A DNA stretch of 64,000 bases from Streptomyces griseosporeus (lineage in GTDB: Bacteria > Actinomycetota > Actinomycetes > Streptomycetales > Streptomycetaceae): NCBI RefSeq assembly GCF_014656055.1, contig NZ_BNBR01000006.1, positions 62,001 to 126,000 on the forward strand. Reading direction: 5' to 3'. Made by a program: the position numbers and the translations under genes. Under the pieces are notes generated by a model. That model ran no database searches, had not been told where the DNA came from, and saw only the letters and a program-made list of their open reading frames with translations. Shown piece by piece: positions 7,960 to 16,308 of this stretch. The stretch's first letter is position 1, and every line of letters begins with the position of its first letter.

Positions 7960-8721
7960 TCATGCCTGCCGGGTCGGCAGCACCACGATCTGCCGCAGGT
8001 TGACGTGCCGGGGCCGGCTGGTGGCGTAGGCGATGACGTCCGCGACATCGGCCGCGCCGAGGCTGCCGATCGCCTCGAACATGCCGTCCAGCTGCGTGGC
8101 GAGTTCCCGGCTGTCCAGGTGGTCCTTCAGCTCGGTCTCGGTCAGCCCGGGCTCGACGTTGGTGACCCGTACGTCCTTCGGGCCGAGTTCGGCGCGCAGC
8201 AGGGCCGACAGGTGGGTCACGGCCGCCTTGGTGGCGCCGTACACCGCGTAGTCGGGGAAGACGGCGTGCGCGCCGATGGAGGAGACGTTGACCAGGTCGG
8301 CCGTACCGCCCTCGGCGGCCGTCGCGACCAGGTCGCCGGTGAAGGCGCGGATGACGCGCAGGACGCCGAGGACGTTGGTGTCGATCATCCGCTGCCACTC
8401 GTCGACACGGCCGTCCTCGATGGGGTTGGGCAGCATGACGCCGGCGTTGTTGACGACCAGGTCGACGCGGCCGTAGGCGTCGCGGACGGCCGCCGCCGCC
8501 CGCTCCACCGAGGCGTCGTCGGTGACGTCGGCGGTCACGGCGAGGGCCTCGCCGCCGCCGGCCCGGATCTTCTGCGCGACCTCCTCCAGCCGCTCCGCCC
8601 GCCGCGCCAGCAGCACGACCCGCGCTCCGCCCTCGGCGAGCGCCACGGCGACGGCCTCGCCGATGCCGCTGGCGGCGCCGGTGACGACGGCGGTACGGCC
8701 GGACAGGTTCTCGTAGGACAT
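7960..8721 (-). CDS. short-chain dehydrogenase/reductase (SDR)
   Basis: 253-residue classical SDR. The N-terminal TAVVTGAASGIGEAVA is the TGxxxGIG cofactor loop, NNAGVML the structural NAG motif, and VSSIGAHAVFPDYAVYGATKAAV supplies the catalytic Ser-Tyr-x-x-x-Lys. An Arg-rich segment after the second strand (LLARRAERLEEV) favours NADPH. The ATG at 8721 follows GGGGAG; the frame is open much further upstream but without a site. It is divergent from an XRE regulator, a pairing that usually means regulator and target. The substrate is unknown. Confidence 0.9.
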   Translation of the reverse strand: MSYENLSGRTAVVTGAASGIGEAVAVALAEGGARVVLLARRAERLEEVAQKIRAGGGEALAVTADVTDDASVERAAAAVRDAYGRVDLVVNNAGVMLPNPIEDGRVDEWQRMIDTNVLGVLRVIRAFTGDLVATAAEGGTADLVNVSSIGAHAVFPDYAVYGATKAAVTHLSALLRAELGPKDVRVTNVEPGLTETELKDHLDSRELATQLDGMFEAIGSLGAADVADVIAYATSRPRHVNLRQIVVLPTRQA

Positions 8722-8797
8722 GGTGACTCCCCTGTGCGTGACGGCCGGGGCTGGTCCCCGGCGGCGCACCACCACCCTCGCCGCCCGCGCCCGCCGT

Positions 8798-8822
8798 ACC
8801 CAGGGATCCGCTTTTCCTGGGT
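8798..8822. promoter_or_regulatory. inverted repeat between SDR and XRE genes, candidate operator
   Basis: ACCCAGG (8798-8804) and CCTGGGT (8816-8822) are perfect 7-bp arms with an 11-base spacer; a related TACCAGG half follows at about 8830. The site lies in the 148-base divergent gap, about 50 bases before the XRE regulator start and 77 before the SDR start, well placed for autoregulation and repression of both genes. The binding protein is inferred to be the adjacent regulator. Confidence 0.5.
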
Positions 8823-8869
8823 CTGCCAGTACCAGGTTCGGCGCGGCCCGCTCCCCTACGATCGAACCC

Positions 8870-9715
8870 ATGGACGGGGACTGGACGACATCAGAGGTGG
8901 GCGACTTCCTGCGCTCGCGCCGCGCCCGCATCCGGCCCGAGGAGGTGGGGCTCCCCGCGCACGGGCGGCGCCGCGTCCCCGGTCTGCGCCGCGAGGAGGT
9001 GGCGCAGCTGGCCGGGGTGAGCGTCGACTACTACATCCGGCTGGAGCAGGGCCGCGGCACGAGCGTCTCCGACGCCGTACTGGACGCGGTCGCGCGGGTG
9101 CTGCGGCTGGACGAGACCGAACAGGCCTATCTGCGCACGGTCGCCCGGCCCCGCCCGCGCCGCCGCGGCGCCGCCGACCGCCCCGCCGCCCGCGTCCGCC
9201 CGGGCGTGCAGCTGCTGCTGGACAGCATGGACCGCACGCCGGCCTTCGTGCTGGGCCGCGGCATGAACGTGCTGGCCTGGAACGCCCTCGGCGACGCGGT
9301 GGCCGGCTTCACCCGGATGGCGCCCGCCGAGCGCAACATGCCCCGGCAGGTCTTCCTCGCCCCGGCCGCGCGCGAGCTGTACCCGGAGTGGGCGGCGGTG
9401 GCCGCGCAGACCGTCGCCCATCTGCGCATCGACGCGGGCCGCCACTCCGACGACCCGGAACTGTGCGCGCTGGTCGGCGAACTCTCCCTGAAGAGCGAGG
9501 ACTTCCGCCACCTGTGGGCCGACCACCAGGTCAAGGAGTGCATGTACGGCGTGAAACGCATCCGCCACCCGGTGGCCGGCCTGCTGACCCTGCCGTACGA
9601 AACCCTCACCGTCCCCGCGGACCCGGAACAGACGATCGTGGTCTACACCCCGGAACCGGGCTCGGAGACAGCGGAACGCCTGGCCTTGCTGGGCAGCTGG
9701 GCGTCGGTGGGCTGA
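8870..9715 (+). CDS. XRE family regulator with MmyB-like ligand-binding domain
   Basis: 281 residues. The helix-turn-helix spans about residues 10-75 and includes LRREEVAQLAGVSVDYYIRLEQG, the highly conserved sequence of the actinobacterial XRE/MmyB group. The C-terminal half (AFVLGRGMNVLAWNALGDAV, then RNMPRQVFL and LWADHQVKECMYGVKRIRHPVAG) matches the MmyB-like PAS-type ligand domain, thought to bind fatty-acid-like ligands. The ATG at 8870 is used. It is divergent from the SDR gene, which it probably represses through the palindrome between them. Confidence 0.9.
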   Translation: MDGDWTTSEVGDFLRSRRARIRPEEVGLPAHGRRRVPGLRREEVAQLAGVSVDYYIRLEQGRGTSVSDAVLDAVARVLRLDETEQAYLRTVARPRPRRRGAADRPAARVRPGVQLLLDSMDRTPAFVLGRGMNVLAWNALGDAVAGFTRMAPAERNMPRQVFLAPAARELYPEWAAVAAQTVAHLRIDAGRHSDDPELCALVGELSLKSEDFRHLWADHQVKECMYGVKRIRHPVAGLLTLPYETLTVPADPEQTIVVYTPEPGSETAERLALLGSWASVG

Positions 9716-9724
9716 GGCCCCGCG

Positions 9725-10147
9725 TCAGTCCGCGTCGCCGAATCCGCGGAACGTGCCGGAGGGATCGGCGGCGTCCGCGAACTCCGCGAAGTCCATGTTG
9801 GCGATGCCGAGGTTGATGGACATGTCCGCGTACCAGCGCGCGGGTATGCGCACGGTGCGCCCGGGCTCGGTGTACAGGTCGACGGCGAGCAGGCGGTGCT
9901 CGGGGTCGGCGAGCGTGGTGGCGTCGGCGAGGAACACCTCGCAGACCGCCTCGTCCTCCGCGGCGGCGTCCTCGGCGAGTAGGGCCGCGATGCTCGCGCC
10001 CGCGAACCGGGGGTCGCTGACGCAGGTGGCGCAGGAGAGTCCGCCGGCGGCGTCGAGCGCGGCACGCAGCGCCTCCCAGGCGGCGTCGTCGCGGAAGTCG
10101 GTGCGCAGGACGAGCGTCGTCAGGTCGGCGGGCTGAGGAAGGGCCAT
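9725..10147 (-). CDS. conserved hypothetical protein (DUF6924-like)
   Basis: 140 residues, acidic, cytoplasmic, no signal peptide. It begins with the pattern LTTLVLRTDFRDDAAWEALRAAL, then a middle Leu/Ala segment and VDLYTEPGRTVRIPARWYADMSINLGIANMDF. This resembles a small family I recall as DUF6924, but I cannot confirm that. It converges on the XRE gene with nine bases between stops. The ribosome site before the ATG at 10147 is weak. Function unknown. Confidence 0.6.
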   Translation of the reverse strand: MALPQPADLTTLVLRTDFRDDAAWEALRAALDAAGGLSCATCVSDPRFAGASIAALLAEDAAAEDEAVCEVFLADATTLADPEHRLLAVDLYTEPGRTVRIPARWYADMSINLGIANMDFAEFADAADPSGTFRGFGDAD

Positions 10148-10222
10148 ACGCCGATCGTGCCATCCGGCACTGACAACGGGCCGCCGCCGGTCAGGTCTGC
10201 CCGCACACCGGGAAAGAGGTGC

Positions 10223-10275
10223 GCGGGGACCGCCGCACCCCCATCGCTGGGGGGCGGGACGACGGCGGTCCCCGC
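10223..10275. terminator. long hairpin in the 356-base gap before the cystathionine synthase gene
   Basis: Perfect 13-bp arms GCGGGGACCGCCG (10223-10235) and CGGCGGTCCCCGC (10263-10275) enclose a second stem of C5/G5. No T-run follows, as is usual in Streptomyces. It lies downstream of the minus-strand gene ending at 10504 and upstream of the one starting at 10147, so it probably terminates the former. The rest of the 10148-10503 gap shows nothing else I can name. Confidence 0.6.
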
Positions 10276-10503
10276 GAGGGACGCGGGCCGGGTCAGGCCG
10301 GGCTTGCGCGTCCGTGGCGTCTGTGGAGGTCCGGGAGCCGCTCCGGAGGTCCGTGACGCCGTTTGGGTGCCGGCCCGGACGGGGAGCCGCTCCCGCCCTG
10401 CCGACATCCACAACTGTGCCGGACGCGTGTTAAGCGGGTGCTGCGACGACGTGACGCCCTCGTACCACTTCCGCGAACACGCCTGCGACCGCCAAGCGGG
10501 CGG

Positions 10504-11892
10504 TCACTTCCCCGACTTGGCCAGGAACGCCAGCAGGTCCTGGCGGCTGACGACGCCGGTGGGCTTGCCCTCGACGAGGACGATCGCCGCGTCGGCCTGG
10601 CCGAGCACGTTCATCAGGTCGGCGACCGGCTCGCCGGAGCCGACCTGCGGCAGCGGCGCCGACATGTGCTTCTCCAGCGGGTCCTCCAGCGAGGCCCGCT
10701 TGCTGAACAGGGCGTCCAGCAGCTCCCGTTCGACGACCGAGCCGACGACCTCGGCGGCCATGACGTCCGGGTGGCCGGCGCCCGGCTTGACCACCGGCAT
10801 CTGCGAGACGCCGTACTCGCGCAGCACCTCGATGGCCTGGCCGACGGTCTCGTCCGGGTGCATGTGGACGAGGGACGGCATGGCGCCGTGCTCCTTGTCG
10901 TCGAGGACGTCGCTGACGCGGGCGCTCGGGCCGGCGTCCTCCAGGAAGCCGTAGTCGGCCATCCACTCGTCGTTGAAGATCTTGGAGAGGTAGCCGCGGC
11001 CGCTGTCCGGCAGCAGGACGACGACCACGTCGTCCTCGGTGAGGCGCTCGGCGACCTTCAGCGCGGCGACGACCGCCATGCCGCAGGAGCCGCCGACGAG
11101 CAGGCCCTCCTCCTTGGCGAGGCGGCGGGTCATCTGGAAGGAGTCCTTGTCGGACACGGCGACGATCTCGTCGGCGACGCCGCGGTCGTAGGCGGTCGGC
11201 CAGAAGTCCTCACCGACGCCCTCGACGAGGTACGGCCGCCCGGAGCCGCCCGAGTACACGGAACCCTCGGGGTCGGCGCCGATGACCTTCACGGCGCCGC
11301 CACTGGCCTCCTTGAGGTAGCGGCCGGTGCCGGAGATGGTGCCGCCGGTGCCGACGCCCGCGACGAAGTGGGTGATCTTCCCCTCCGTCTGCTCCCACAG
11401 CTCGGGGCCGGTCGAGTGGTAGTGGGAGAGCGGGTTGTTCGGGTTGGAGTACTGGTCGGGCTTCCACGCGCCCGGCGTCTCCCGCACGAGCCGGTCGGAG
11501 ACGTTGTAGTAGGAGTCCGGGTGCTCCGGCGCGACGGCGGTCGGGCAGACGACCACCTCGGCGCCGTAGGCACGCAGGACGTTGATCTTGTCGGTGCTCA
11601 CCTTGTCCGGGCAGACGAAGATGCACTTGTAGCCCTTCTGCTGGGCCACGATGGCGAGTCCGACGCCCGTGTTGCCGCTGGTCGGCTCGACGATCGTGCC
11701 GCCGGGCTTCAGCTCCCCGCTCTGCTCTGCCGCCTCGATCATGCGCAGGGCGATGCGGTCCTTCACGGAACCGCCCGGGTTGAAGTACTCCACCTTGGCC
11801 AGGACGGTCGCCTTGATGCCCTTGGTCACGCTGTTGAGCCTCACCAGCGGGGTGTTGCCGACGAGACTGATCATCGAGTCGTGGAATTGCAC
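10504..11892 (-). CDS. cystathionine beta-synthase / cysteine synthase with CBS pair
   Basis: 462 residues. The N-terminal fold-type II PLP domain has NPGGSVKDRIA (Schiff-base Lys44), EPTSGNTGVGLA and the phosphate loop GTGGTISGTG. The C-terminal 130 residues form two CBS modules (MPSLVHMHPDETVGQAIEVLRE and LEDPLEKHMSAPLPQV, ending TGVVSRQDLLAFLAKSG), which may sense an adenosyl ligand. No N-terminal heme domain is present. The GTG at 11892 follows CGGAGAC. Family members condense serine or acetylserine with homocysteine or sulfide; cystathionine beta-synthase is the usual annotation in actinobacteria. Confidence 0.9.
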   Translation of the reverse strand: MQFHDSMISLVGNTPLVRLNSVTKGIKATVLAKVEYFNPGGSVKDRIALRMIEAAEQSGELKPGGTIVEPTSGNTGVGLAIVAQQKGYKCIFVCPDKVSTDKINVLRAYGAEVVVCPTAVAPEHPDSYYNVSDRLVRETPGAWKPDQYSNPNNPLSHYHSTGPELWEQTEGKITHFVAGVGTGGTISGTGRYLKEASGGAVKVIGADPEGSVYSGGSGRPYLVEGVGEDFWPTAYDRGVADEIVAVSDKDSFQMTRRLAKEEGLLVGGSCGMAVVAALKVAERLTEDDVVVVLLPDSGRGYLSKIFNDEWMADYGFLEDAGPSARVSDVLDDKEHGAMPSLVHMHPDETVGQAIEVLREYGVSQMPVVKPGAGHPDVMAAEVVGSVVERELLDALFSKRASLEDPLEKHMSAPLPQVGSGEPVADLMNVLGQADAAIVLVEGKPTGVVSRQDLLAFLAKSGK

Positions 11893-12051
11893 CGTTGTCT
11901 CCGGATGCTGCAAAAGATGTGGTCGTGATGGTTCCGCCAGCCTATGGCTTTCGCGCACTCCATGACGGTCGTTCACTCCCTGTCGAGATTGGGCCACGGT
12001 GCGTACGGGGCAAGGAGTGGGTGTACGGCTACGAGGAGGTGGCGGCGACGC

Positions 12052-13074
12052 ATGACCGGCATGTCGAGGGCGCGGGTGGCCCGGCGCATCGCGGCGGGCG
12101 CCGCATACGGCGGTGGCGGGATCGGACTGGCCGGCGCGGCGGCGATGGGCCTGCTGCTGGCCGAGGTGCAGCTGGCCCGGCGCCATGTGGGCAACGGCAC
12201 CACCCAGCACGTGCCGAACGCCGAGGGCCGCTACGGCCATGGCTACGACACCCCGGGTGAACCTCCGCTGCGGCTGACCATGCTCGGCGACTCCACGGCC
12301 GCCGGGCAGGGCGTGCACCGCGCCGGGCAGACCCCGGGCGCGCTGCTCGCCTCGGGTCTGGCCGCGGTCGCCGAGCGCCCGGTGGAGCTGCGCAACGTCG
12401 CCCTGCCCGGCGCCCGCTCCGACGACCTGGACCGGCAGGTGTCCCTGGCCCTGGCGGACGGCGCCCGCGTCCCCGACATCTGCGTGATCATGATCGGCGC
12501 GAACGACGTCACCAACCGGGTGCCGCCGACCCGCTCGGTGCGCTGCCTGTCCGCGGCGGTACGGCGGCTGCGTACGGCCGGCGCGGAGGTGGTGGTGGGC
12601 ACCTGCCCGGACCTCGGCACGATCGAGCCGGTGCAGCAGCCGCTGCGCTGGCTGGCCCGGCGGGCGTCCCGGCAGCTGGCGGCGGCGCAGACGATCGGCG
12701 TGGTCGAGCAGGGCGGCCGGACGGTGTCGCTGGGCGACCTGCTGGGCCCGGAGTTCGCGGAGAACCCGCGGGAGCTGTTCGGTCCGGATCACTACCACCC
12801 GTCCGCCGAGGGCTACGCGACGGCGGCCATGGCGGTGCTGCCGACGCTGTGCGCGGCGCTGGGCCTGTGGCCGGAGGAGGAGCGGCCCGACGTGACCCGC
12901 CGCGAGGGCTTCCTGCCGGTCGCCAAGGCCGCGGTGGAGGCGGCGTCCGAGGCGGGCACGGAGGTGGCGGCGGCGATGCCGACCGGACCGCGTGGGCCGT
13001 GGGCGCTGCTGAAGCGGCGGCGCAGGAGGAGGCTGCCGGTGTCGGAGCCGGAGGCGGCGACACCTTCCGGTTGA
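12052..13074 (+). CDS. membrane-anchored SGNH/GDSL hydrolase
   Basis: 340 residues. An N-terminal hydrophobic segment (GGGGIGLAGAAAMGLLLAEV) after a basic start acts as a signal anchor. The SGNH blocks are clear: block I LGDSTAAGQG (nucleophile Ser81), block III GANDV (Asn151), block V DHYHP (Asp246 and His249). The likely substrate is an ester (lipid, acetylated glycan or arylester), outside the membrane. GGAGG lies about 11 bases before the ATG. A Lys/Arg-rich C-terminus (KRRRRRRLP) is unusual for a secreted enzyme. It is divergent from the cystathionine synthase gene. Confidence 0.85.
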   Translation: MTGMSRARVARRIAAGAAYGGGGIGLAGAAAMGLLLAEVQLARRHVGNGTTQHVPNAEGRYGHGYDTPGEPPLRLTMLGDSTAAGQGVHRAGQTPGALLASGLAAVAERPVELRNVALPGARSDDLDRQVSLALADGARVPDICVIMIGANDVTNRVPPTRSVRCLSAAVRRLRTAGAEVVVGTCPDLGTIEPVQQPLRWLARRASRQLAAAQTIGVVEQGGRTVSLGDLLGPEFAENPRELFGPDHYHPSAEGYATAAMAVLPTLCAALGLWPEEERPDVTRREGFLPVAKAAVEAASEAGTEVAAAMPTGPRGPWALLKRRRRRRLPVSEPEAATPSG

Positions 13075-13124
13075 GGGGTACCCGGGCACCGGAGCCTTTG
13101 TTTCGCCGCCCGAGCGAACAAAGC

Positions 13125-13132
13125 AAGCGCTT
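13125..13132. promoter_or_regulatory. AAGCGCTT palindrome upstream of the thiolase
   Basis: A perfect 8-bp palindrome within a locally AT-richer stretch (13115-13140), 105 bases before the thiolase start. It looks like the core of a TetR-type operator; such sites often precede fatty-acid degradation genes. The assignment is tentative. Confidence 0.3.
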
Positions 13133-13237
13133 AGAAAATTGCGGTCAGGGTCACACCGCGACACCAGTGACCTGGGCCATACGTACGGGTAACTTCCGAG
13201 GGAGTCCGCCCGACCCACCGGTATGCCTGGAGCCGTG

Positions 13238-14458
13238 ATGCCCGAAGCCGTCATCGTCTCGACCGCCCGCTCCCCCATCGGCCGCGCTTTCAAGGGCTCC
13301 CTGAAGGACCTGCGCCCGGACGACCTCACCGCCACGATCATCCAGGCGGCCCTCGCCAAGGTCCCCGAGCTGGACCCGAGGGACATCGACGACCTGATGC
13401 TCGGCTGCGGCCTGCCCGGCGGCGAGCAGGGCCACAACCTCGGCCGCGTGGTCGCCGTGCAGATGGGCATGGACCACCTGCCGGGCTGCACGATCACCCG
13501 CTACTGCTCCTCGTCCCTGCAGACCAGCCGCATGGCCCTGCACGCCATCAAGGCCGGCGAGGGCGACGTCTTCATCTCGGCCGGCGTCGAGACCGTCTCC
13601 CGCTACGCCAAGGGCAACTCCGACAGCCTGCCGGACACGCACAACCCGCTGTTCGCCGAGGCCGAGGCCCGCACCGCGGCCGTCGCCGAGCAGGAGGGCA
13701 CGACCTGGCACGACCCGCGCGAGGACGGCCTGCTGCCCGACCCGTACATCGCGATGGGCCAGACCGCCGAGAACCTCGCCCGCTGGAAGGGCATCACCCG
13801 CCAGGAGATGGACGAGTTCGGCGTCCGCTCGCAGAACCTCGCCGAGGAAGCCATCAAGAACGGCTTCTGGGAGCGCGAGATCACCCCGGTGACCCTCCCC
13901 GACGGCACGGTCGTCTCCAAGGACGACGGCCCGCGCGCCGGTGTCACCCTGGAGGGCGTCTCCGGCCTCAAGCCGGTCTTCCGCCCCGACGGCATGGTCA
14001 CCGCCGCCAACTGCTGTCCCCTCAACGACGGCGCCGCCGCCGTGATCATCATGTCCGACACCAAGGCCCGCGAACTGGGCCTGACCCCGCTCGCCCGCAT
14101 CGTGTCGACCGGCGTCTCCGGCCTCTCCCCGGAGATCATGGGCCTCGGCCCGGTGGAGGCCTCCCAGCAGGCGCTGCGCCGCGCCGGCCTGACCATCGAC
14201 GACATCGACCTGGTCGAGATCAACGAGGCGTTCGCCGCCCAGGTGATCCCGTCCTACCAGGACCTCGGCATCCCGCTGGAGAAGCTGAACGTCAACGGCG
14301 GCGCCATCGCCGTCGGCCACCCCTTCGGCATGACGGGCGCCCGGATCACCGGCACCCTCATCAACTCGCTCCAGTTCCACGACAAGCAGTTCGGCCTGGA
14401 GACGATGTGCGTCGGCGGCGGCCAGGGCATGGCCATGGTCATCGAGCGGCTCAGCTGA
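13238..14458 (+). CDS. acetyl-CoA acetyltransferase (thiolase)
   Basis: 406-residue thiolase. The nucleophilic Cys90 lies in RYCSSSLQ, INEAFAAQV and GGAIAVGHPFG (His about 361) complete the active site, and the second Cys is in TMCVGGGQG (about residue 391). The reaction is reversible condensation or thiolysis of acyl-CoA, probably in fatty-acid degradation or acetoacetyl-CoA formation. I chose the ATG giving MPEAVIVSTARSPIG, preceded by CTGGAG; an in-frame ATG 15 bases earlier is possible. The gene is monocistronic, with a strong hairpin after the stop. Confidence 0.93.
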   Translation: MPEAVIVSTARSPIGRAFKGSLKDLRPDDLTATIIQAALAKVPELDPRDIDDLMLGCGLPGGEQGHNLGRVVAVQMGMDHLPGCTITRYCSSSLQTSRMALHAIKAGEGDVFISAGVETVSRYAKGNSDSLPDTHNPLFAEAEARTAAVAEQEGTTWHDPREDGLLPDPYIAMGQTAENLARWKGITRQEMDEFGVRSQNLAEEAIKNGFWEREITPVTLPDGTVVSKDDGPRAGVTLEGVSGLKPVFRPDGMVTAANCCPLNDGAAAVIIMSDTKARELGLTPLARIVSTGVSGLSPEIMGLGPVEASQQALRRAGLTIDDIDLVEINEAFAAQVIPSYQDLGIPLEKLNVNGGAIAVGHPFGMTGARITGTLINSLQFHDKQFGLETMCVGGGQGMAMVIERLS

Positions 14459-14507
14459 CCGCCGGTCAGACCCGTCCGTAGTCGCCATAGCACCTACGGT
14501 GAGCGTT

Positions 14508-14544
14508 CGGCCCGGAGTTCGGGAAACCCCTGGACTCCGGGCCG
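14508..14544 (+). terminator. hairpin terminator after the thiolase gene
   Basis: CGGCCCGGAGT (14508-14518) and ACTCCGGGCCG (14534-14544) pair perfectly over 11 bp with a 15-base loop, followed by TTCTGTG. It lies 50 bases past the thiolase stop. The remaining gap to 14750 holds the promoter region of the next gene, with a locally AT-richer patch near 14690 but no motif I can assign. Confidence 0.75.
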
Positions 14545-14750
14545 TTCTGTGATCCAATCTCCCCCAGGATGTGACCTATATCGCTCGCCGTAGGGATACT
14601 CGCAGGTCACCCCAGGTCAGCCCCGTGCCCCGACGACCCCCGGGGCCAAAGTCCCGTCCGTTTCGTGACGTTACGCACTGACAGTTGGATAGTCCACCCT
14701 TCAAGCTGATGTAGGAAGTCGGGGGTCGACTTTGAACCGGGAGTACGTCA

Positions 14751-15566
14751 GTGAGCGCCATGCCGATCGCGTTGCTGGTCACCACGGCCGCCACGGGCGC
14801 CGTGGGCGTCGCCGTCCTGCGCACCCTCGTGCTGCTGCGCCGCCAGGTCGCCGCGCTGCACGCCCAGCTCGCCCAGAACGACGCCGCCTCGGCGGCGCAG
14901 GGCCTCGTGCCCGCAGCCCGCACCACCGCCGACGCCGACGAGATACGCGCGGCCGTGGCCGACGCGCTCGCCGAGGAGCGGGAGCGTGAGCTGGCCGAGG
15001 CCCGCGCTTTCTGGGCCGCCCAGGAGGCCCGTGACGCCTCGGACGCGCCGTCCCTGCTGGGCCTCGCCGACAGCGAGCTGTTCCTGCCCCGGCAGGCCGA
15101 CTTCGTGGGCCTGGAGCCGGTCACCGAGCCCGGCGCCGAGCTCGACGAGTTCTCCCCCAAGGACTTCGTCCAGGGAGGGACCCCCACGGAGTCCCCGGAG
15201 CTGGCCGCGGCCCGCCGCCGCCACCCCTCGCACCCCGACTTCGTCCCGGTGCAGTCGCCGGTCGTGAACGACCATGAGCGCACCGTCACCACACTCGAGG
15301 AACTCGCCGCCGGCCGCGTCGAACTGACCGACGTCCGCCCCGGCCCGCTGGGCACCCTCGACGTCTACGTCTTCGCCGACGGCACCACCCTGTGCATGAC
15401 CCCGGGCCACCGCGAGACGGCCGAGCGCCTGGCCGCCGCCCTCACCGCCGGCGAGACGCCGTACCTGCTGGGCGGGTCGGGCATCTCCGGCGCGTACACG
15501 CTGACGTTCGCCTGCGGCGAGGAGAACGTGTACATCCTGGCGGACAGGGTGATCGCGAGCCTGTGA
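14751..15566 (+). CDS. membrane-anchored conserved hypothetical protein
   Basis: 271 residues. The N-terminus (MPIALLVTTAATGAVGVAVL) is a signal anchor, followed by a probable coiled coil (LLRRQVAALHAQLAQ, then EIRAAVADALAEERERELAE). The C-terminal half is a compact domain (TLDVYVFADGTTLCMTPGHRETAERLAAAL to VYILADRVIASL) of unknown fold. GTG at 14751 or ATG at 14760 could start it; CGGGAG favours the former. The sequence around 15170-15190 (AGGGAGGGACCCCCACGG) resembles a small Streptomyces palindromic repeat absorbed into the frame. Function unknown. Confidence 0.7.
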   Translation: MSAMPIALLVTTAATGAVGVAVLRTLVLLRRQVAALHAQLAQNDAASAAQGLVPAARTTADADEIRAAVADALAEERERELAEARAFWAAQEARDASDAPSLLGLADSELFLPRQADFVGLEPVTEPGAELDEFSPKDFVQGGTPTESPELAAARRRHPSHPDFVPVQSPVVNDHERTVTTLEELAAGRVELTDVRPGPLGTLDVYVFADGTTLCMTPGHRETAERLAAALTAGETPYLLGGSGISGAYTLTFACGEENVYILADRVIASL

Positions 15567-15579
15567 GCGGCCGCCGGGA

Positions 15580-15891
15580 TCAGATCCCCGCCCGCTTCTG
15601 TGCCTCCTCCACCAGTCGCACCGCCTGTGCGACCTCGTCCTCGCTGCGCAGCTCCACCGCCAGGTCGCGCCCCGCGACGGTCACTTGATCCGCAGCCGCA
15701 AACATCCCGGCGTCCGGCATCTCGCGGGGCTCCGCTTGGGGCGACTCCAGCAGCTGCGCCCGCCGGGACAACTCCCGGGCCAGCTCCAGGGCCTCCGCGG
15801 CCGCACCCCGCTGCAGGCGGCTCTGCGGTGCCGCCCTCAACCGGTCGGCGAAGTGGCCCACGGCCCGGGTCAAAGGTGTCGTATCAACCAC
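15580..15891 (-). CDS. small conserved hypothetical protein
   Basis: 103 residues, helical and charged: LTRAVGHFADRLRAAPQSRL, AAEALELARELSRRAQLLES, and a C-terminal VELRSEDEVAQAVRLVEEAQK. The GTG at 15891 is the most natural start although the frame is open further upstream; the ribosome site is weak. It is convergent with the previous gene, 13 bases between stops. No signal peptide or recognised domain. Possibly cytoplasmic and dimeric. Confidence 0.55.
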   Translation of the reverse strand: MVDTTPLTRAVGHFADRLRAAPQSRLQRGAAAEALELARELSRRAQLLESPQAEPREMPDAGMFAAADQVTVAGRDLAVELRSEDEVAQAVRLVEEAQKRAGI

Positions 15892-15994
15892 GCGGTGAGC
15901 GTAACGCGCCCCTTCGGGACTGTTGCCAATACGCGAACACTCAGGCACGGTGACCTGAAGGACCGGCTTACATCCCATGCGTCCGGAGGCGCCG

Positions 15995-16222
15995 ATGTCC
16001 CACGTCCTCTCCGAGGAGACCCACCGCAACATTCTCGCCCGCATCCCCCACTGCACCGGTCGTGACATCTCCGACTGGCTGCGCACCGTCGAAGAAGGAC
16101 CCGCCCTCCGTTTCGAGGAGAAGGTCAGCTGGCTCCGGCACGAGCACAACCTCGCGTACGGACACGCCAAGGCGATCATCCACGAGTACGAGGTGAGGAG
16201 GGCCGCGCGCAAGCTGCTCTGA
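15995..16222 (+). CDS. DUF4287-type small protein
   Basis: 75 residues. The sequence WLRTVEEGPALRFEEKVSWLRHEHNLAYGHAKAIIHEYE is typical of the DUF4287 family of small helical proteins. CCGGAGG lies six bases before the ATG at 15995, deciding the start over an earlier ATG at 15977. A strong terminator follows. Function unknown. Confidence 0.75.
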   Translation: MSHVLSEETHRNILARIPHCTGRDISDWLRTVEEGPALRFEEKVSWLRHEHNLAYGHAKAIIHEYEVRRAARKLL

Positions 16223-16243
16223 GCGCGCACAGACGTCACACGC

Positions 16244-16277
16244 CGAAGGGCCCCGGGACGAGACCCGGGGCCCTTCG
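16244..16277. terminator. bidirectional terminator
   Basis: Perfect 14-bp arms CGAAGGGCCCCGGG (16244-16257) and CCCGGGGCCCTTCG (16264-16277) with a six-base loop, between the stops of two convergent genes. It can serve both. Confidence 0.85.
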
Positions 16278-16308
16278 CGGTTCAGCCGGTGTACGGCCTT
16301 GCGTGCCG

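Noticed and set aside
10504..13497. Minus-strand frame open for 997 codons, extending far upstream of the cystathionine synthase start
   Set aside because: The extension overlaps the SGNH hydrolase gene and is Arg/Pro/His-rich. CGGAGAC before GTG 11892 marks the real start.
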